In this document: positions 55,901-64,000 of the stretch, in pieces
How positions within the stretch are numbered: the first letter of the stretch is position 1
Layout: every line of letters starts with the position of its first letter
Source: Henricia sp. BOLD:AAB3569
Lineage: Eukaryota > Echinodermata > Asteroidea > Spinulosida > Echinasteridae
Length of the DNA: 64,000 nt
NCBI GenBank assembly: GCA_037783545.1
Contig: JBBELK010000690.1
Coordinates: forward strand, 203,561-267,560
Reading direction: 5' to 3'
Made by a program: the position numbers and the translations under genes
The notes under the pieces: generated by a model
Told to the model about the DNA's origin: nothing
What the model saw: the letters and a program-made list of their open reading frames with translations, nothing else
Databases searched by the model: none

Positions 55901-58822
55901 GTCGTACCAACATGACCGATGCCAACATACAGTTGCGTCGGTAGGGATGGCGCCCAGGAATACATTTGCCCTAATGCCCCTAGAAAGTGCCCTCCGTCGG
56001 GTTATTAGGTGTTCGGGTCTCGATCCAAACACCTATTGTTTTTGTAAGGTTTTTAAAATACATTTCATGTCTTTTTTTTTTCTTTCGGTCGAAACTTTAT
56101 CTGTAGCATAACTCAAAAATGAAACAAGGTACGAACTTCACACTACGTACTTAGAACGTGGTCTGAGGATGTGCATATTGTCGTGACGTCATGATGACGT
56201 CATCAGGTAGCTAATTATAATATTTTGAAAATTACCAAATCAGGCATTTTTAACAAAACGTGACCTAACTCAAGAACGGAACAAGGTATGAACTTGAAAC
56301 ACTTGGTACAGTTATTGACCATAGACATGGGATCCCGATGTTAGCATGACGTCACAATGACGTAATTGATTACGTAATTATAATATTTTGAAAATGCGAA
56401 AAAAATTGATTTTGATCATGAAACTGACCAAAATATGCATTTAAAAAAATGTTTCCCCCTCAAAACCACGTGACCCAGGGTCTTCATATTTGGCAGACAT
56501 GGCAGTAGGGCGTGTTTGTTTCATGAAAGATCAGAATCTATATCCCGACTTGTTTTACCGCGCAGAAACAAACGAAAGTGCTCTCAACTAGAATCTTAAG
56601 CCACGTAAATTGCAATTTATTTACCTAATTTGTCAAATTTCTGTTCCAAATTTCACCCACGACATTCATCGTAAAACAAGCAGCCTAAATTTGTTTGTAT
56701 CGCGTATATATCATGTGTTGCCTCTGAAAATGAAACGACACGGTTTTAATCACACAAAAATCTTCGCGATGTTTACGTCGCCATTTTGGATCTAGCGTTG
56801 AACCATCTCTCGAGAAGGAGATCACAGATCTAGCTCGTAAAAGTGGCCCTATTTTGCCCAGTAGCGTATGTGACTTTTTCAATATTTTTTAATCTTGCAG
56901 CGTTAGTTTTATTTCAAGTGGAAATTAGGGAATAAAAGTGACGGATTACCCCCATAAAATTGAACAGTTGAAAAGATGAGACTTCATTAAGTATTTTGGT
57001 TGTTGTCCTGCATGAGACGCTGAGAGAGTTGTGAGTATTTTAAAATGATTTTTGAAAATTTGGCATTTAGCATTGGTTCCTATGGGAGCCTGATTTTATA
57101 GTTTGGTGTACCCTTATAGTATATACAGATGGTCATTTTTGACAAGTGTGCATGTAAAAGAAAGTACGTACTAAGTGGAGTGCCGTGGCTGAGCGGTACT
57201 TAAAGTACGGTCCACACTAGAGCATTTTGCCGTTCCGGTGCCGTTGTATTTTGGGCGCGCGCCAAATTGTTGACGTTCACAGTGTGGACGTCCACAGAAA
57301 CGATAACGGTAGCCGTTAACGGCAAACGCCCAAAGTTGAAAAGTTTCAACTTTCAGCGATACCGCTGACGTTGACGTTCCGTCGCCGTTCCGTTGACGTT
57401 CCGTCGCAATTCACTCCAGTTTGGACGCACCAGACCTGTTTGATTCTGTTGGTTATGGGTTCGAATGCAGGCGGCACCAGTGCGTGTGCCCTTGGTAAGC
57501 CACTTTACCATGTGTATACACTGATCCCGAGCTCGGGATCAAGATTGATCCACTGATAGGAATGCGTCAGTGTTAACCGCAATGATCCTGAGTGCCGCGT
57601 TTACATTCTGTAGTTGATCTCGAGCGCGGTGCCAGACGTTGCAGTCAAAGGTCATGCTCTATGCACTTACCCTGACCGGGCGTCGTCAACTGGCTTAACT
57701 CGAGTGGAGGGCGCCCGCTGAGCTGATGTTGATCCATAGCATCTTTGATCACGTCATAATCTTGTAATACGACGATCAGTTGGTTTACCAGTTTGAAGCT
57801 GAACACGGGTCCAAATCTGTTTTAACGGAAAGGGAAACAAATCAGTTTAAACCTCTTACTATGAACATTTTAGTTAATCACAGGTCTCTTTAAAAATCCG
57901 TCCGAAAGTTAAGCAGCAAATCACAGGAGAGACTTTTAACCCGATTGCATCTGTTCATTTGTCTTGATGGCTTGCACAATGCAGTTAATTCTGCAGTAAA
58001 CAATTTCAATTTATATGACAAACAAAAGCAACACTTAAAGGAGCTTGTTCTGATTTTTTCCAGAAATTGTATTTCGTTCTAGCCGAACAATCATAAACAT
58101 TTCTCCTCCCCTAAAAGAGATATTCATAGTAAGAAAACCGGAATTTTGCAATCTCCCATTTGGACATGGAAGCAAAAAGGTTGGTGTAATCACAGCACTG
58201 CTTTGTCGGTTAAATTGGTTTAACTAAACGTTTGGGGAATTTAATCCGGATTTTTTACGATATCCTTGGAAATGTACGGATTTAGGGTGCGAAAGTTCAG
58301 AATGGTAATGAGAAAAATATGAAAAAAATTATCTCAACACCCTTGAGAAAAATGGGGGCGTCAAAAATGTGATCTGGTCAGGCTCCTTTAACGAAAACAA
58401 AGTGGTAAAAATCTTCCTGTTTGACATCTCTTACGAATATTACAAAGACCTCAAATAATAAGATGTTTTGAGTTTATAGAGTTTGAGAAAAGCGTAGTAA
58501 ACTGACTAAATTCTGTTGTTGCACTTTCGTGGAAATGTATTCTTAATTATTTTAGCAGAAGTTTAAGCTAACTAAATATGTACTTAAAATTTGACTTATT
58601 AAGATTTCACCTGTTGCCTAATTTGGATAGAGCCTGGTAAATCGGGTCCTTAGTCACCGCAAGTTGTGGTGCGAAGCCAAGCAGAGGCCAACCCCACGGG
58701 CCGGGTGGTAACTTCCTGTTATATCTGTACGTCTGCTGACACCAGACACAGACGGCGAAGACCAAAAGACCAAGAAGAGCCGCTTGAATATTAGTGGGAT
58801 TCCATATAACAAACCAATCCAT
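46737..58822 (-). CDS. Cytochrome P450, CYP2 clan, 5 exons, 496 aa
   Basis: Microsomal haem-thiolate monooxygenase. The substrate cannot be told from sequence. Exons on the minus strand: 58611-58822, 57671-57816, 49551-50349, 47264-47418, 46737-46915. These sum to 1491 nt with matching phases. Order of features: N-terminal membrane anchor (residues about 12-30), proline hinge LPPGPWGWPLLG, C-helix region KPWIELRRFS, I-helix AGTETTTS (oxygen activation), K-helix E-x-x-R as EIQR, PERF motif, haem loop FGIGRRFCLG with the cysteine ligand, and the usual C-terminal strands ending AIPRE. All hallmark residues are intact and the length is normal, so the gene looks functional. The start is the first ATG before the anchor. 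The 799-nt exon 3 merges what are several exons in vertebrate CYP2 genes. Confidence 0.96.
47264..47418 (-). CDS. CYP exon 4 (PERF)
   Basis: Acceptor CTTGTCAG|G and donor GGAATAG|GTAGG. Encodes YSIPEGTIIITNLWHILRNP, EAFQPERFLD and FIPFGIG, the first half of the haem loop. Phase 1. Confidence 0.96.
47663..48541. mobile_element. TTAGTCA-rich element with TAAAATTAAGTAGTCA ends, in CYP intron 3
   Basis: Left AGTAAAAATTAAGTAGTCA and right TGACTACTTAATTTTAACA are inverted ends. About 20 TTAGTCA/TGACTAA words, in both orientations, crowd the two subterminal regions. The middle (47840-48200) has few. No transposase. Confidence 0.75.
48690..49350 (+). mobile_element. Non-LTR retrotransposon C-terminal fragments, two copies
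   Basis: The first (48690-49066) reads VLLYGYETRKVTKSICKKLD and then, frameshifted, TIDGKRLEAAPNR/GRPKQTWRN-like text. The second (49128-49350) repeats GSETRQVTPSKCKKLDDFQT. The L-Y-G-x-E-T and K-x-R-G-R-P-K-Q-T-W patterns are common at the C-termini of RTE/related LINEs. Both are dead. Confidence 0.65.
49551..50349 (-). CDS. CYP exon 3 (C-helix to K-helix)
   Basis: Acceptor TTTGTATAG|GG and donor TTGGG|GTAAGT. It runs from ILTASGKPWIELRRFSS through the I-helix GLFGAGTETTTSTLRWAF to CEIQRASIVPLGVPH. At 799 nt it is long for this family. Confidence 0.96.
50350..51090. other. CYP intron 2, distal part, nothing recognised
   Basis: AT-rich intron with no repeat boundary or coding similarity that I could see. 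Confidence 0.4.
51099..51605. mobile_element. Outer foldback element rich in TTTTGTGAA, interrupted
   Basis: The left end GGCCTGTTAC, after skipping the nested insert, continues AACCATTTTTGTGAA. The right end is TTGTTGTAACACGGCCCC. Inner words TTTTGTGAATTT and TTTCACAAAAG alternate in inverted orientation. It was split by the element at 51108-51360. Confidence 0.75.
51108..51360. mobile_element. CAGGGGCGGATCC MITE nested in foldback, GTTAC target duplication
   Basis: Perfect terminal inverted repeat CAGGGGCGGATCC / GGATCCGCCCCTG. Five-bp GTTAC duplications lie at 51103-51107 and 51361-51365. The internal 227 bp are GC-rich and non-coding. Confidence 0.92.
51606..52835. other. CYP intron 2, nothing recognised
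   Basis: No exon, RNA gene or bounded repeat could be supported in this stretch. Confidence 0.4.
52836..53931. mobile_element. TTAGTCA-rich element with CACTGAAAACT TIRs, in CYP intron 2
   Basis: TIR CACTGAAAACT at 52836 and AGTTTTCAGTG ending 53931. Subterminal arrays of TTAGTCA/GACTAAT occupy the first 200 bp and last 350 bp. A central palindrome at about 53590-53780 is hinged at AACTCATGACTAATT / AATTAGTCATGAGTT. Shares its motif with 47663-48541 but not its ends. Confidence 0.8.
54316..55152 (+). repeat. 40-bp satellite, about 21 copies
   Basis: Near-identical unit AACCAAAGAAGTGTG, TATCGTCTACC, AACTAACCCAACAC (about 40 bp). Variants differ mainly by GTATCG versus GATATCG and by CATC for CGTC. 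Low divergence implies recent amplification. Open frames with QLTQHNQRSVYRLPTN are repeat artefacts. Confidence 0.97.
55659..55898. mobile_element. GGGGCCAATTTCATGGCGTT MITE, copy 2
   Basis: The TIR GGGGCCAATTTCATGGCGTT is mirrored by AACGCCATGAAATTGGCCCC. The inner text TTGCTTAGCACA and TGTGCTTAGCAAA is also inverted. Related to 43601-43835. Confidence 0.9.
56100..56445 (+). repeat. Two-copy tandem repeat with TGACGTCA motifs
   Basis: Units of about 170 bp start at about 56105 and 56273 with AACTCAA.AA.G.AACAAGGTA and end in TTATAATATTTTGAAAAT. Each contains ATGACGTCA-type words. Resembles the unit at 44.3-45.1 kb (CTTGGTACAG..ATGGG..CC..ATGATGACGTCAT). Confidence 0.75.
56446..57175. other. 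CYP intron 2, nothing recognised
   Basis: AT-rich sequence without a supportable feature. Confidence 0.4.
57177..57610 (+). repeat. tRNA-derived SINE split by a MITE
   Basis: Head AGTGCCGTGGCTGAGCGGTA (class-II tRNA A-box) at 57178-57198. After the insert, TTGGTTATGGGTTCGAATGC (B-box GGTTCGAATGC) at 57450-57468 continues into a typical SINE body (GTGTGCCCTTGGTAAGCCAC). Part of CYP intron 2. Confidence 0.7.
57208..57428. mobile_element. MITE with GGTCCACACTAGAG-type TIR, nested in SINE
   Basis: The left GGTCCACACTAGAGC and the right, read on the minus strand, CGTCCAAACTGGAGTGA are imperfect inverted ends. The interior repeats GTTGACGTTCCGTCGCC. It sits between the A-box and B-box of the SINE. 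Confidence 0.7.
57671..57816 (-). CDS. CYP exon 2
   Basis: Acceptor TAAAACAG|A and donor CAGG|GTAAGT. Encodes FGPVFSFKLVNQLIVVLQDY and LSGRPPLELSQLTTPGQ, the beta-1 sheet and B-helix region. No long open frame marks this exon; it was found by homology and phase. Confidence 0.95.
58036..58390. mobile_element. MITE with TAAAGGAGC TIR in CYP intron 1
   Basis: Left TAAAGGAGCTTGTTCTGAT; right, read on the minus strand, TAAAGGAGCCTGACCAGAT. The interior is non-coding. Confidence 0.75.
58611..58822 (-). CDS. CYP exon 1 (membrane anchor, hinge)
   Basis: Encodes MDWFVIWNPTNIQAALLGLL and the Leu/Val-rich anchor, then RKLPPGPWGWPLLGF and LSKLGNR. Donor AACAG|GTGAAA, phase 2. Confidence 0.95.
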
Positions 58823-58984
58823 GACTCTCGTTCGACGAATGCTAATACGATCAGAATATTAACAATAATAAACTGTACATGCACTGACGAAGTACAGGTA
58901 GGTTACAGTTAATATATATATATTCATAGTGCGGGAGGTACAGTGTTGCAATGTACTGCCCTTTGCGCCAATAACGGCACAGTT
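58823..58984 (-). promoter_or_regulatory. CYP upstream region with TATA-like stretch
   Basis: An AATATATATATATT stretch at 58910-58924 lies about 90 nt before the CYP start codon and could be a TATA box. No other element is recognised. Confidence 0.3.
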
Positions 58985-60307
58985 CCAAGTAGGTCACTAT
59001 ATAGCGATTATGCAAACGACGGGGTCAAAAGGGCCAGGGTGAAATGGAGAATTGATAAGTCCCGAAAGAAGTGGCACCCCTCGTCTTATAGCCTTGAAAG
59101 TAAATCCAATGGCGAATCCAACAACAAATTCTGTACTTCCAGTCGTGGGAGTGGACAGGAGGCTATGCTGCGGACAGTGCCACTGGCCAGGTCTCGGCCT
59201 GGCAGTATGACAGTGGCCCCCCCAAAACCCTCTGAGACGGAGGTCACCTGACAACAGCACCAAGTCTAATGCGATTCTGAGATGCAGGAGGCCGTTCATT
59301 ATGGCCACCTTGAATGCAAACACTGCGAAGGAGGCAAGGTTCAGGAAGATGGCTCCTATTGTGCAGATACTGCGGGGTGGAGATTTTGGGTGTGCAGGAA
59401 CACAGAGTGTTCGAAAAAGTAGAGGGCAGCGTCGTATTAGCATGGAGGAATACGGCACGACAGCTTTAGAGGGGTGAGGCTACTACTCAGTCCTCGAGCT
59501 AGCAGGGCTTTTTGGGGGTTTGCCCCCATTCTGAGAGGATCCTGTTTGGTGAGTTAGACATCAACCCAGTTACAACTGTCATCGCTGCATACTACCCGAC
59601 TAGGACCCAGCCTAGGACCTCGGTCGGATCTGACAACAGAGTTGTCTCCATGAGGGTAAGGCTGCATGAGTCTGAGAGTAACAAAACTAAAACCCGGAAT
59701 TAGGTACAATTTGAGGTTGTTTGAAGCAAGACCAGACCTGCAAAAGAAGTACACTATTATTAGAGGTTAATTTGTAACCGCTTCCAGATTCTGCAGGAAT
59801 CGGAGAACCTAGGTGATTGATACGAGGGTTAAAGGCAAACACCGAGTCGGCGCGGGAGTATAGATGGAACGAGAGCAAATGCAGTAATTGAGGCTCATCG
59901 AGAGTATGCTCAAAACCAGACCTTGGAGAAGTGACCGCGACCGGATGAATGAAGCAATGAAGAGCTGCTGTTCAGCACATACGACATACTCGGGAGAGAG
60001 GAGCTGATGAAGAACGTCAGGCACAATGAGGCCACACACGGTGAACACCAGTGCAGCGAAGCATGGTCGCTGTTGAACATCATACCCGTGCCCAAAACTA
60101 GTGACCTCGGTAAAACCGACAACTGCCGTCACGGTGGCGGTTAGTCTATATTCATAACATTCCAACATTGGCACAGATCCTGGCGCCGAGGAGAATAATA
60201 GAGGAGGTGAAAAGCAATAACCTCACAGCAGTCCTGACCTTCGTCGATTTCAGAAAAGCATTCGATTCTATCCATACAGGGAAAATGGTCAAGATTCTCA
60301 AGGCATG
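58985..60307 (+). mobile_element. EN-RT non-LTR retrotransposon, 5' half (decayed)
   Basis: Endonuclease remnants GVRLLLSPRASRAF (about 59470) and LDINPVTTVIAAYYPTRTQ (about 59552), then linker text. RT pieces follow: LLNIIPVPKTSDLGKTDN (about 60073) and IIEEVKSNNLTAVLTFVDF with RKAFDSIH (about 60190-60275), ending KMVKILKAC at 60307. The reading continues at 63329. Many frameshifts. Daphne/RTE-like in style. Confidence 0.8.
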
Positions 60308-63300
60308 TAGCCTTGTCCAAGTCTATGATGTCAGCTGGCAAAATCTAGTCCCGTGTTATGTGTTTCTTTATATCTGCGTTGGAAATCAGACGCAATTACT
60401 TATGCGAAACCCGAGTGGTTATGAATATTCATATCTTAAACAACATCCAATCAAATTTAAGCTCCCTATTTTGACCCTCGGGTCAAATAGTGCGTGTGAC
60501 CGCTTTGCAAGCATAAACGTTTGTACGTCGTACATACACTGTATGTAGTGTACAGTATGTATCATGTATATGATGCAACATGGCGACATCATCACGTAGT
60601 GTTACAACTGAGGAAATCAACGGTAGTTCGAATTATGCAGCCGACAAATTGCAAATTGATGACTTTTAGGCGGGTCAATATAGCACCAAAAATACCCCAA
60701 CCTCAAAAAATTGCAACAAATTGTTTTATTGTAATGTCCTGTATATTCAAGCATGTTGAACAACATATCAAAAGTTGGACAGAAACAGAGCACGGGAAAG
60801 TGATCAAATCTGACGTTTAAAATGGCCACTATTTGTAAAGAATTTATTGTATATATAGTTATAGAAAAAGTACCGGTACCCTAACCTCCCAAAAATTCGA
60901 ACAAAAAAATTTTGAACGGTTTCTGGTTCTACTGAATGTGGAGAATGGCAGGATAAAAGTCTACCAAAATCTAGCCACCGGAAATGGGTGAAATCTAGGT
61001 CAATTCCAAGATGGCCACCGTTGAACTTGAAAATCGATAAAATGCATGGCTTTAACTTCTTTAATATTTGGAGTAGAGCAGTGATTTAAATGTCTACCCT
61101 AGAGTTTTTAGGGACAGCGAATTCACTGGTATCCATAAAATTTCAATGCAACCTTCGACAAACAATGAAAGCCACAAACTCAAAATGGCGGTCATATTTA
61201 CAGGCATGGGAAGGGTAGAGACAATAACATCTCTAATATAAGTGCTGATGTCAGTAATGTGCATATCATGATCCCCTCTGCCTGTGGCAAGGCTGGCTGC
61301 ATCAACCACCGCACGAGGATACGGGTCGATAAGGTAGGGTGCACCACTCTGCCAGAATTCCCTCCCCCCGACATTCTGCACTTTTAGGGCTGTTTTTGAG
61401 ACGCGCTATTCAGGAGGTCAGCTCACCACACGCATGTTTAATCAGGAAAACCCCCAACAAACTTGGCCATCCGAGCCCAGCGTAAGACCATCTCAGCCCG
61501 GCTTGCGAAGCCCAGGCCGAAGCCTTCCTAGTGCAGTCCGAAGCCCTCCCAAGCCCGGCCCGAAGACCTCCCAGCCCAGCTTGAAGCCCCGAAGCTTAGC
61601 CCGAAGCCTTCCCAGTACAGCCCAAAGCCTTCCCAGTACAGCCCGAAGCCCTCCCAGCCTGGCCCAAAGCTTTCCTAGCCCAGCCCGAAGCCCTCCTAGC
61701 TCAGCCCAAAGCTCTCTCAGCCCGGCCCGAAGCTCTCCCAGCCCGGCCCGAAGCTCTCCCAGCCCGGCCAGAAGCCATCCCATCCCAGCCCAGCCCAGCC
61801 CGGACCAGCTCAGCTCCCCCAACCCCCCGGCCGAGCCCCATCACAGCCCCATCCCAGCCCAGGCCAGCTCCCCCTTCCCCTGCCCAATCCCTCCCATCAC
61901 AGCCCCATCCCAGCCCAGGCCCAGACCCCAGCCCCACCGCGGTCCAGGCTAGCCCTAATCCAGCCAAGCCCAGCACGAAGCCAGCCCAGCCCAGCCCCAA
62001 CCCGCCCCAATACAGGACAAGGCACTGATCGACAACCACTCTGGAAACGCTTTCAAAACAGTTCCGCTGGTCCGTGTGTACCCGTACCCGTGAATAATAC
62101 AGCAATATTATGTTGTATCCTACTTCTAGGGGAGAATCATGTACTTAAAGGCTCAAAGAAAGTAAGTGTGTTGGGTTTTTATCCTGATTAAACCTGCGTG
62201 GGATGAGCTGACCTCCTGAATTGCGCGTCTCAAAACAGCCTTAGAAGTGCAGGTTCTAAGGGAGGCAATTGTGTGGCGCTCCCTGCCTTAGCGGCTTGTA
62301 CGGTGGCTGATGTAGCCAGCCTTGCCACAGAAGGGATCATGTCATACACATTACTGACCGAAAAAAAAAGCTACTTCTGACATCAGCAGTTAGAGAAGTT
62401 ATTGTCGCTACCCCTTCCATGCCTGTGTAAATATGACCGCCATTTTAAGTTTGTTGCTTTTATTGTTTGTCGAAGGTTGGATTAAATTGTTATGGATACC
62501 AGTGAATTCCCTGGCCCTGAAAACCCTAGGGTAGACATTGAAATCACAGTTTTACTCCTGATATTAGAGAAGTTACAGCCATTTCAGCGATTTTCAAGGT
62601 CAACGGCAGCCATCTTGGAATTGACCCAGATTTCACCCATTTATGGTGGCTTGATTTTGGTAGACTTTTTTCCTGTTATTCGCCACATTCAGTAGGACCA
62701 GGTTGGGGTACTTTTTTCCATAAATATACCCATCTATTTAACCTTTTTTATGTTGGCGGCCAACTTGTTTTTGACGTCAGTTTTGGAGACTTTCCCGTGC
62801 GTCAAAATTGTCCAACTTTTGATATGTTGTTCGCCACATCAAATAGTACAGAAAACGATCATAAAACGTTTTGTTGCAATTTTTTGGGGCCAGGTGGTAT
62901 ATTGACCCGCTTATTTCACGAAGACCAGAATATAGCACTCACATATTTTCTGTAAAGGTGTGAGTGACGTGTTTGTGAACTTACCAACTGGGTATTTGTA
63001 CGGAAAATCTGCTATTTTCCAAACAGCACCGTATTGTTCTGTCAAAACAACCGTTAACCAATGAGCTTTTACGTCTCAGTGCTCTCTTTGAAAAATTAGC
63101 GTAAAGAGTCCCCGCCCATAAAACACGTCGAGTACGGAGAGAACAAGGCTATGATTTAGCCTCGCACGTGTAAGTCTGGTTGTCAAACCAAGATATTCCG
63201 GTAACCAGCCTACATGTATATTGGCTACAGTTTATCGCGAGAGGTCGCTAATGATGCCACCACGCTGGGAGTAGTGGTCATACGGGACTAGATTTTGCCA

Positions 63301-63328
63301 GCTCACGCCATAGACTTGGACAAGGCTA
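60308..63328. mobile_element. 3.0-kb foldback element with 46-bp TIRs, inserted in LINE RT
   Basis: TIRs at 60308-60353 and 63283-63328 match at 43 of 46 positions by eye (left starts TAGCCTTGTCCAAGTCTATG). Flanks CAAGGCATG (left) and CAAGCATG (right) are an 8-9-bp target duplication. Inside are long inverted arms (about 60640-61440 and 62190-62920), e.g. GCGGGTCAATATA against TATTGACCCGC. These surround a GC-rich minisatellite loop. No transposase is seen, so it is non-autonomous. Confidence 0.9.
61440..62020 (+). repeat. CCCAGCCCGGCCCGAAGC minisatellite in loop of foldback
   Basis: Irregular 15-27-bp units of CCCAGCCC(G/A)GCCCGAAGC.CTC, most regular at 61494-61795. The plus-strand open frame 61434-61952 reads PSPARSxPS repeats with no stop for 172 codons. 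It is most simply a by-product of the repeat, though an expressed low-complexity peptide cannot be excluded. Confidence 0.85.
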
Positions 63329-63790
63329 CAAGCATGCGGAATCCCACCAATTTTGCTTCGAGCTATTCAGTCAATGTACAAAGGCACTCGCTTCAAATTG
63401 GTTACCCCGGATGGAAGCACAGAAGAGTTTGACATTCTGGCAGGAGTCCATTCATATTCATTATTGTCTTTGACTTTTCCCTCCAGTGAGCTACCGACGA
63501 TCACGAGGTGGAATTCGGTTTCACACTTACACTATCAAGCCACTACCCTGCAGTAGCCCTATTAAACCGACCTCGACTATGCTGATGGCACCATTCTTCT
63601 CTCTGACACCATTCCTCGGGCACAAGAACTTCTGCATTCTCTTGCAACAGGGCCTCTTTAACGCACTTCTCTATTAATTCGTGCTTCCGAACCCCTGTTG
63701 AAATTCGGACTGTTTTGTTGTGGAAGCAGCCACAAAACTCTTGTCGCCGCTCTGGGCCAATTAGGACGCTGGCCTTCAAATTTCACTACA
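63329..63790 (+). mobile_element. EN-RT retrotransposon, 3' continuation
   Basis: Directly after the target duplication the RT resumes with GIPPILLRAIQSMYKGTRF and VTPDGSTEEFDILAGV. After a frameshift come SRGGIRFHTYTI (about 63500) and, in another frame, TDLDYADGTILLSDTIPRAQ (catalytic Y-A-D-x, about 63567-63630). Degraded. Confidence 0.8.
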
Positions 63791-64000
63791 CGTGCACAGT
63801 GCAGAATAATGTAGTGTCGCTGGCATGTCCGCGCTAGCTCGGTGCGCTCGGCGATTGGTTGTTATTTTGAAGCATGCAGGGGATTTCAGTTCCATTACGT
63901 TTGTCATTCTGCAGCTCTTATTAATAAAAAAACCATAAAAAAAAAACCAAACAAACAAACACCCTAGCACACCCTAGCACACCCAACAATCAAACAAACA

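Noticed and set aside
58997..59458. 153-codon minus-strand frame
   Set aside because: Antisense to the decayed EN-RT LINE; no family resemblance.
61434..61952. 172-codon Pro/Ser/Ala/Arg frame as a gene
   Set aside because: Lies in a minisatellite loop of a foldback element and all six frames are unusually open; kept only as a repeat feature with a caveat.
1..64000. CRISPR array, bacterial operon or prokaryotic defence island
   Set aside because: The tandem repeats have no unique spacers, and the genes are spliced and eukaryotic; nothing supports a prokaryotic system.

Overview
This is nuclear DNA of an animal, most likely a marine invertebrate deuterostome (echinoderm-like). The genes have many small exons with GT-AG introns, coding sequence is sparse, and the non-coding DNA is full of TACATGTA-type words, tRNA-derived SINEs, foldback/MITE elements and decayed non-LTR retrotransposons. 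The species cannot be fixed from the sequence alone.

Three complete protein-coding genes can be assembled exon by exon, and every splice phase closes. (1) A proteasome beta5 catalytic subunit (PSMB5-like) lies on the minus strand, 1460-14445, in 7 exons encoding 277 aa. (2) A NIPSNAP3-like mitochondrial-family protein lies on the plus strand, 14601-24373, in 6 exons encoding 247 aa. It is divergent from PSMB5, with only 155 bp between the two start codons, so the two probably share a bidirectional promoter. (3) A CYP2-clan cytochrome P450 lies on the minus strand, 46737-58822, in 5 exons encoding 496 aa.

Layout. 1-14.4 kb: PSMB5, with introns holding a degraded LINE (2.4-5.0 kb), SINEs, a TGGTA-repeat satellite (8.9-10.4 kb) and a related foldback array (11.7-12.2 kb). 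14.6-24.4 kb: NIPSNAP3-like gene, whose introns hold an ACGT microsatellite and three foldback elements. 24.4-46.7 kb: gene-poor. It contains a LINE with RNase H (27.5-30.3 kb) that is interrupted by a MITE, a possible SWIM-type fragment, and a decayed, internally duplicated Polinton/Maverick-like block (about 26.9-41.1 kb, minus strand) with DNA polymerase B and packaging-ATPase remnants. 46.7-58.8 kb: CYP gene, whose introns hold TTAGTCA-rich elements, a 40-bp satellite and nested MITEs. 59-63.8 kb: an EN-RT LINE split by a 3.0-kb foldback element that has 46-bp terminal inverted repeats, an 8-9-bp target duplication and a Pro/Ala/Ser-coding minisatellite in its loop.

The three genes do not form a pathway. 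They are a housekeeping protease subunit, a mitochondrial-family protein and a monooxygenase. I found no bacterial-style operon, CRISPR array or defence system. The most novel material is the architecture of the mobile elements.
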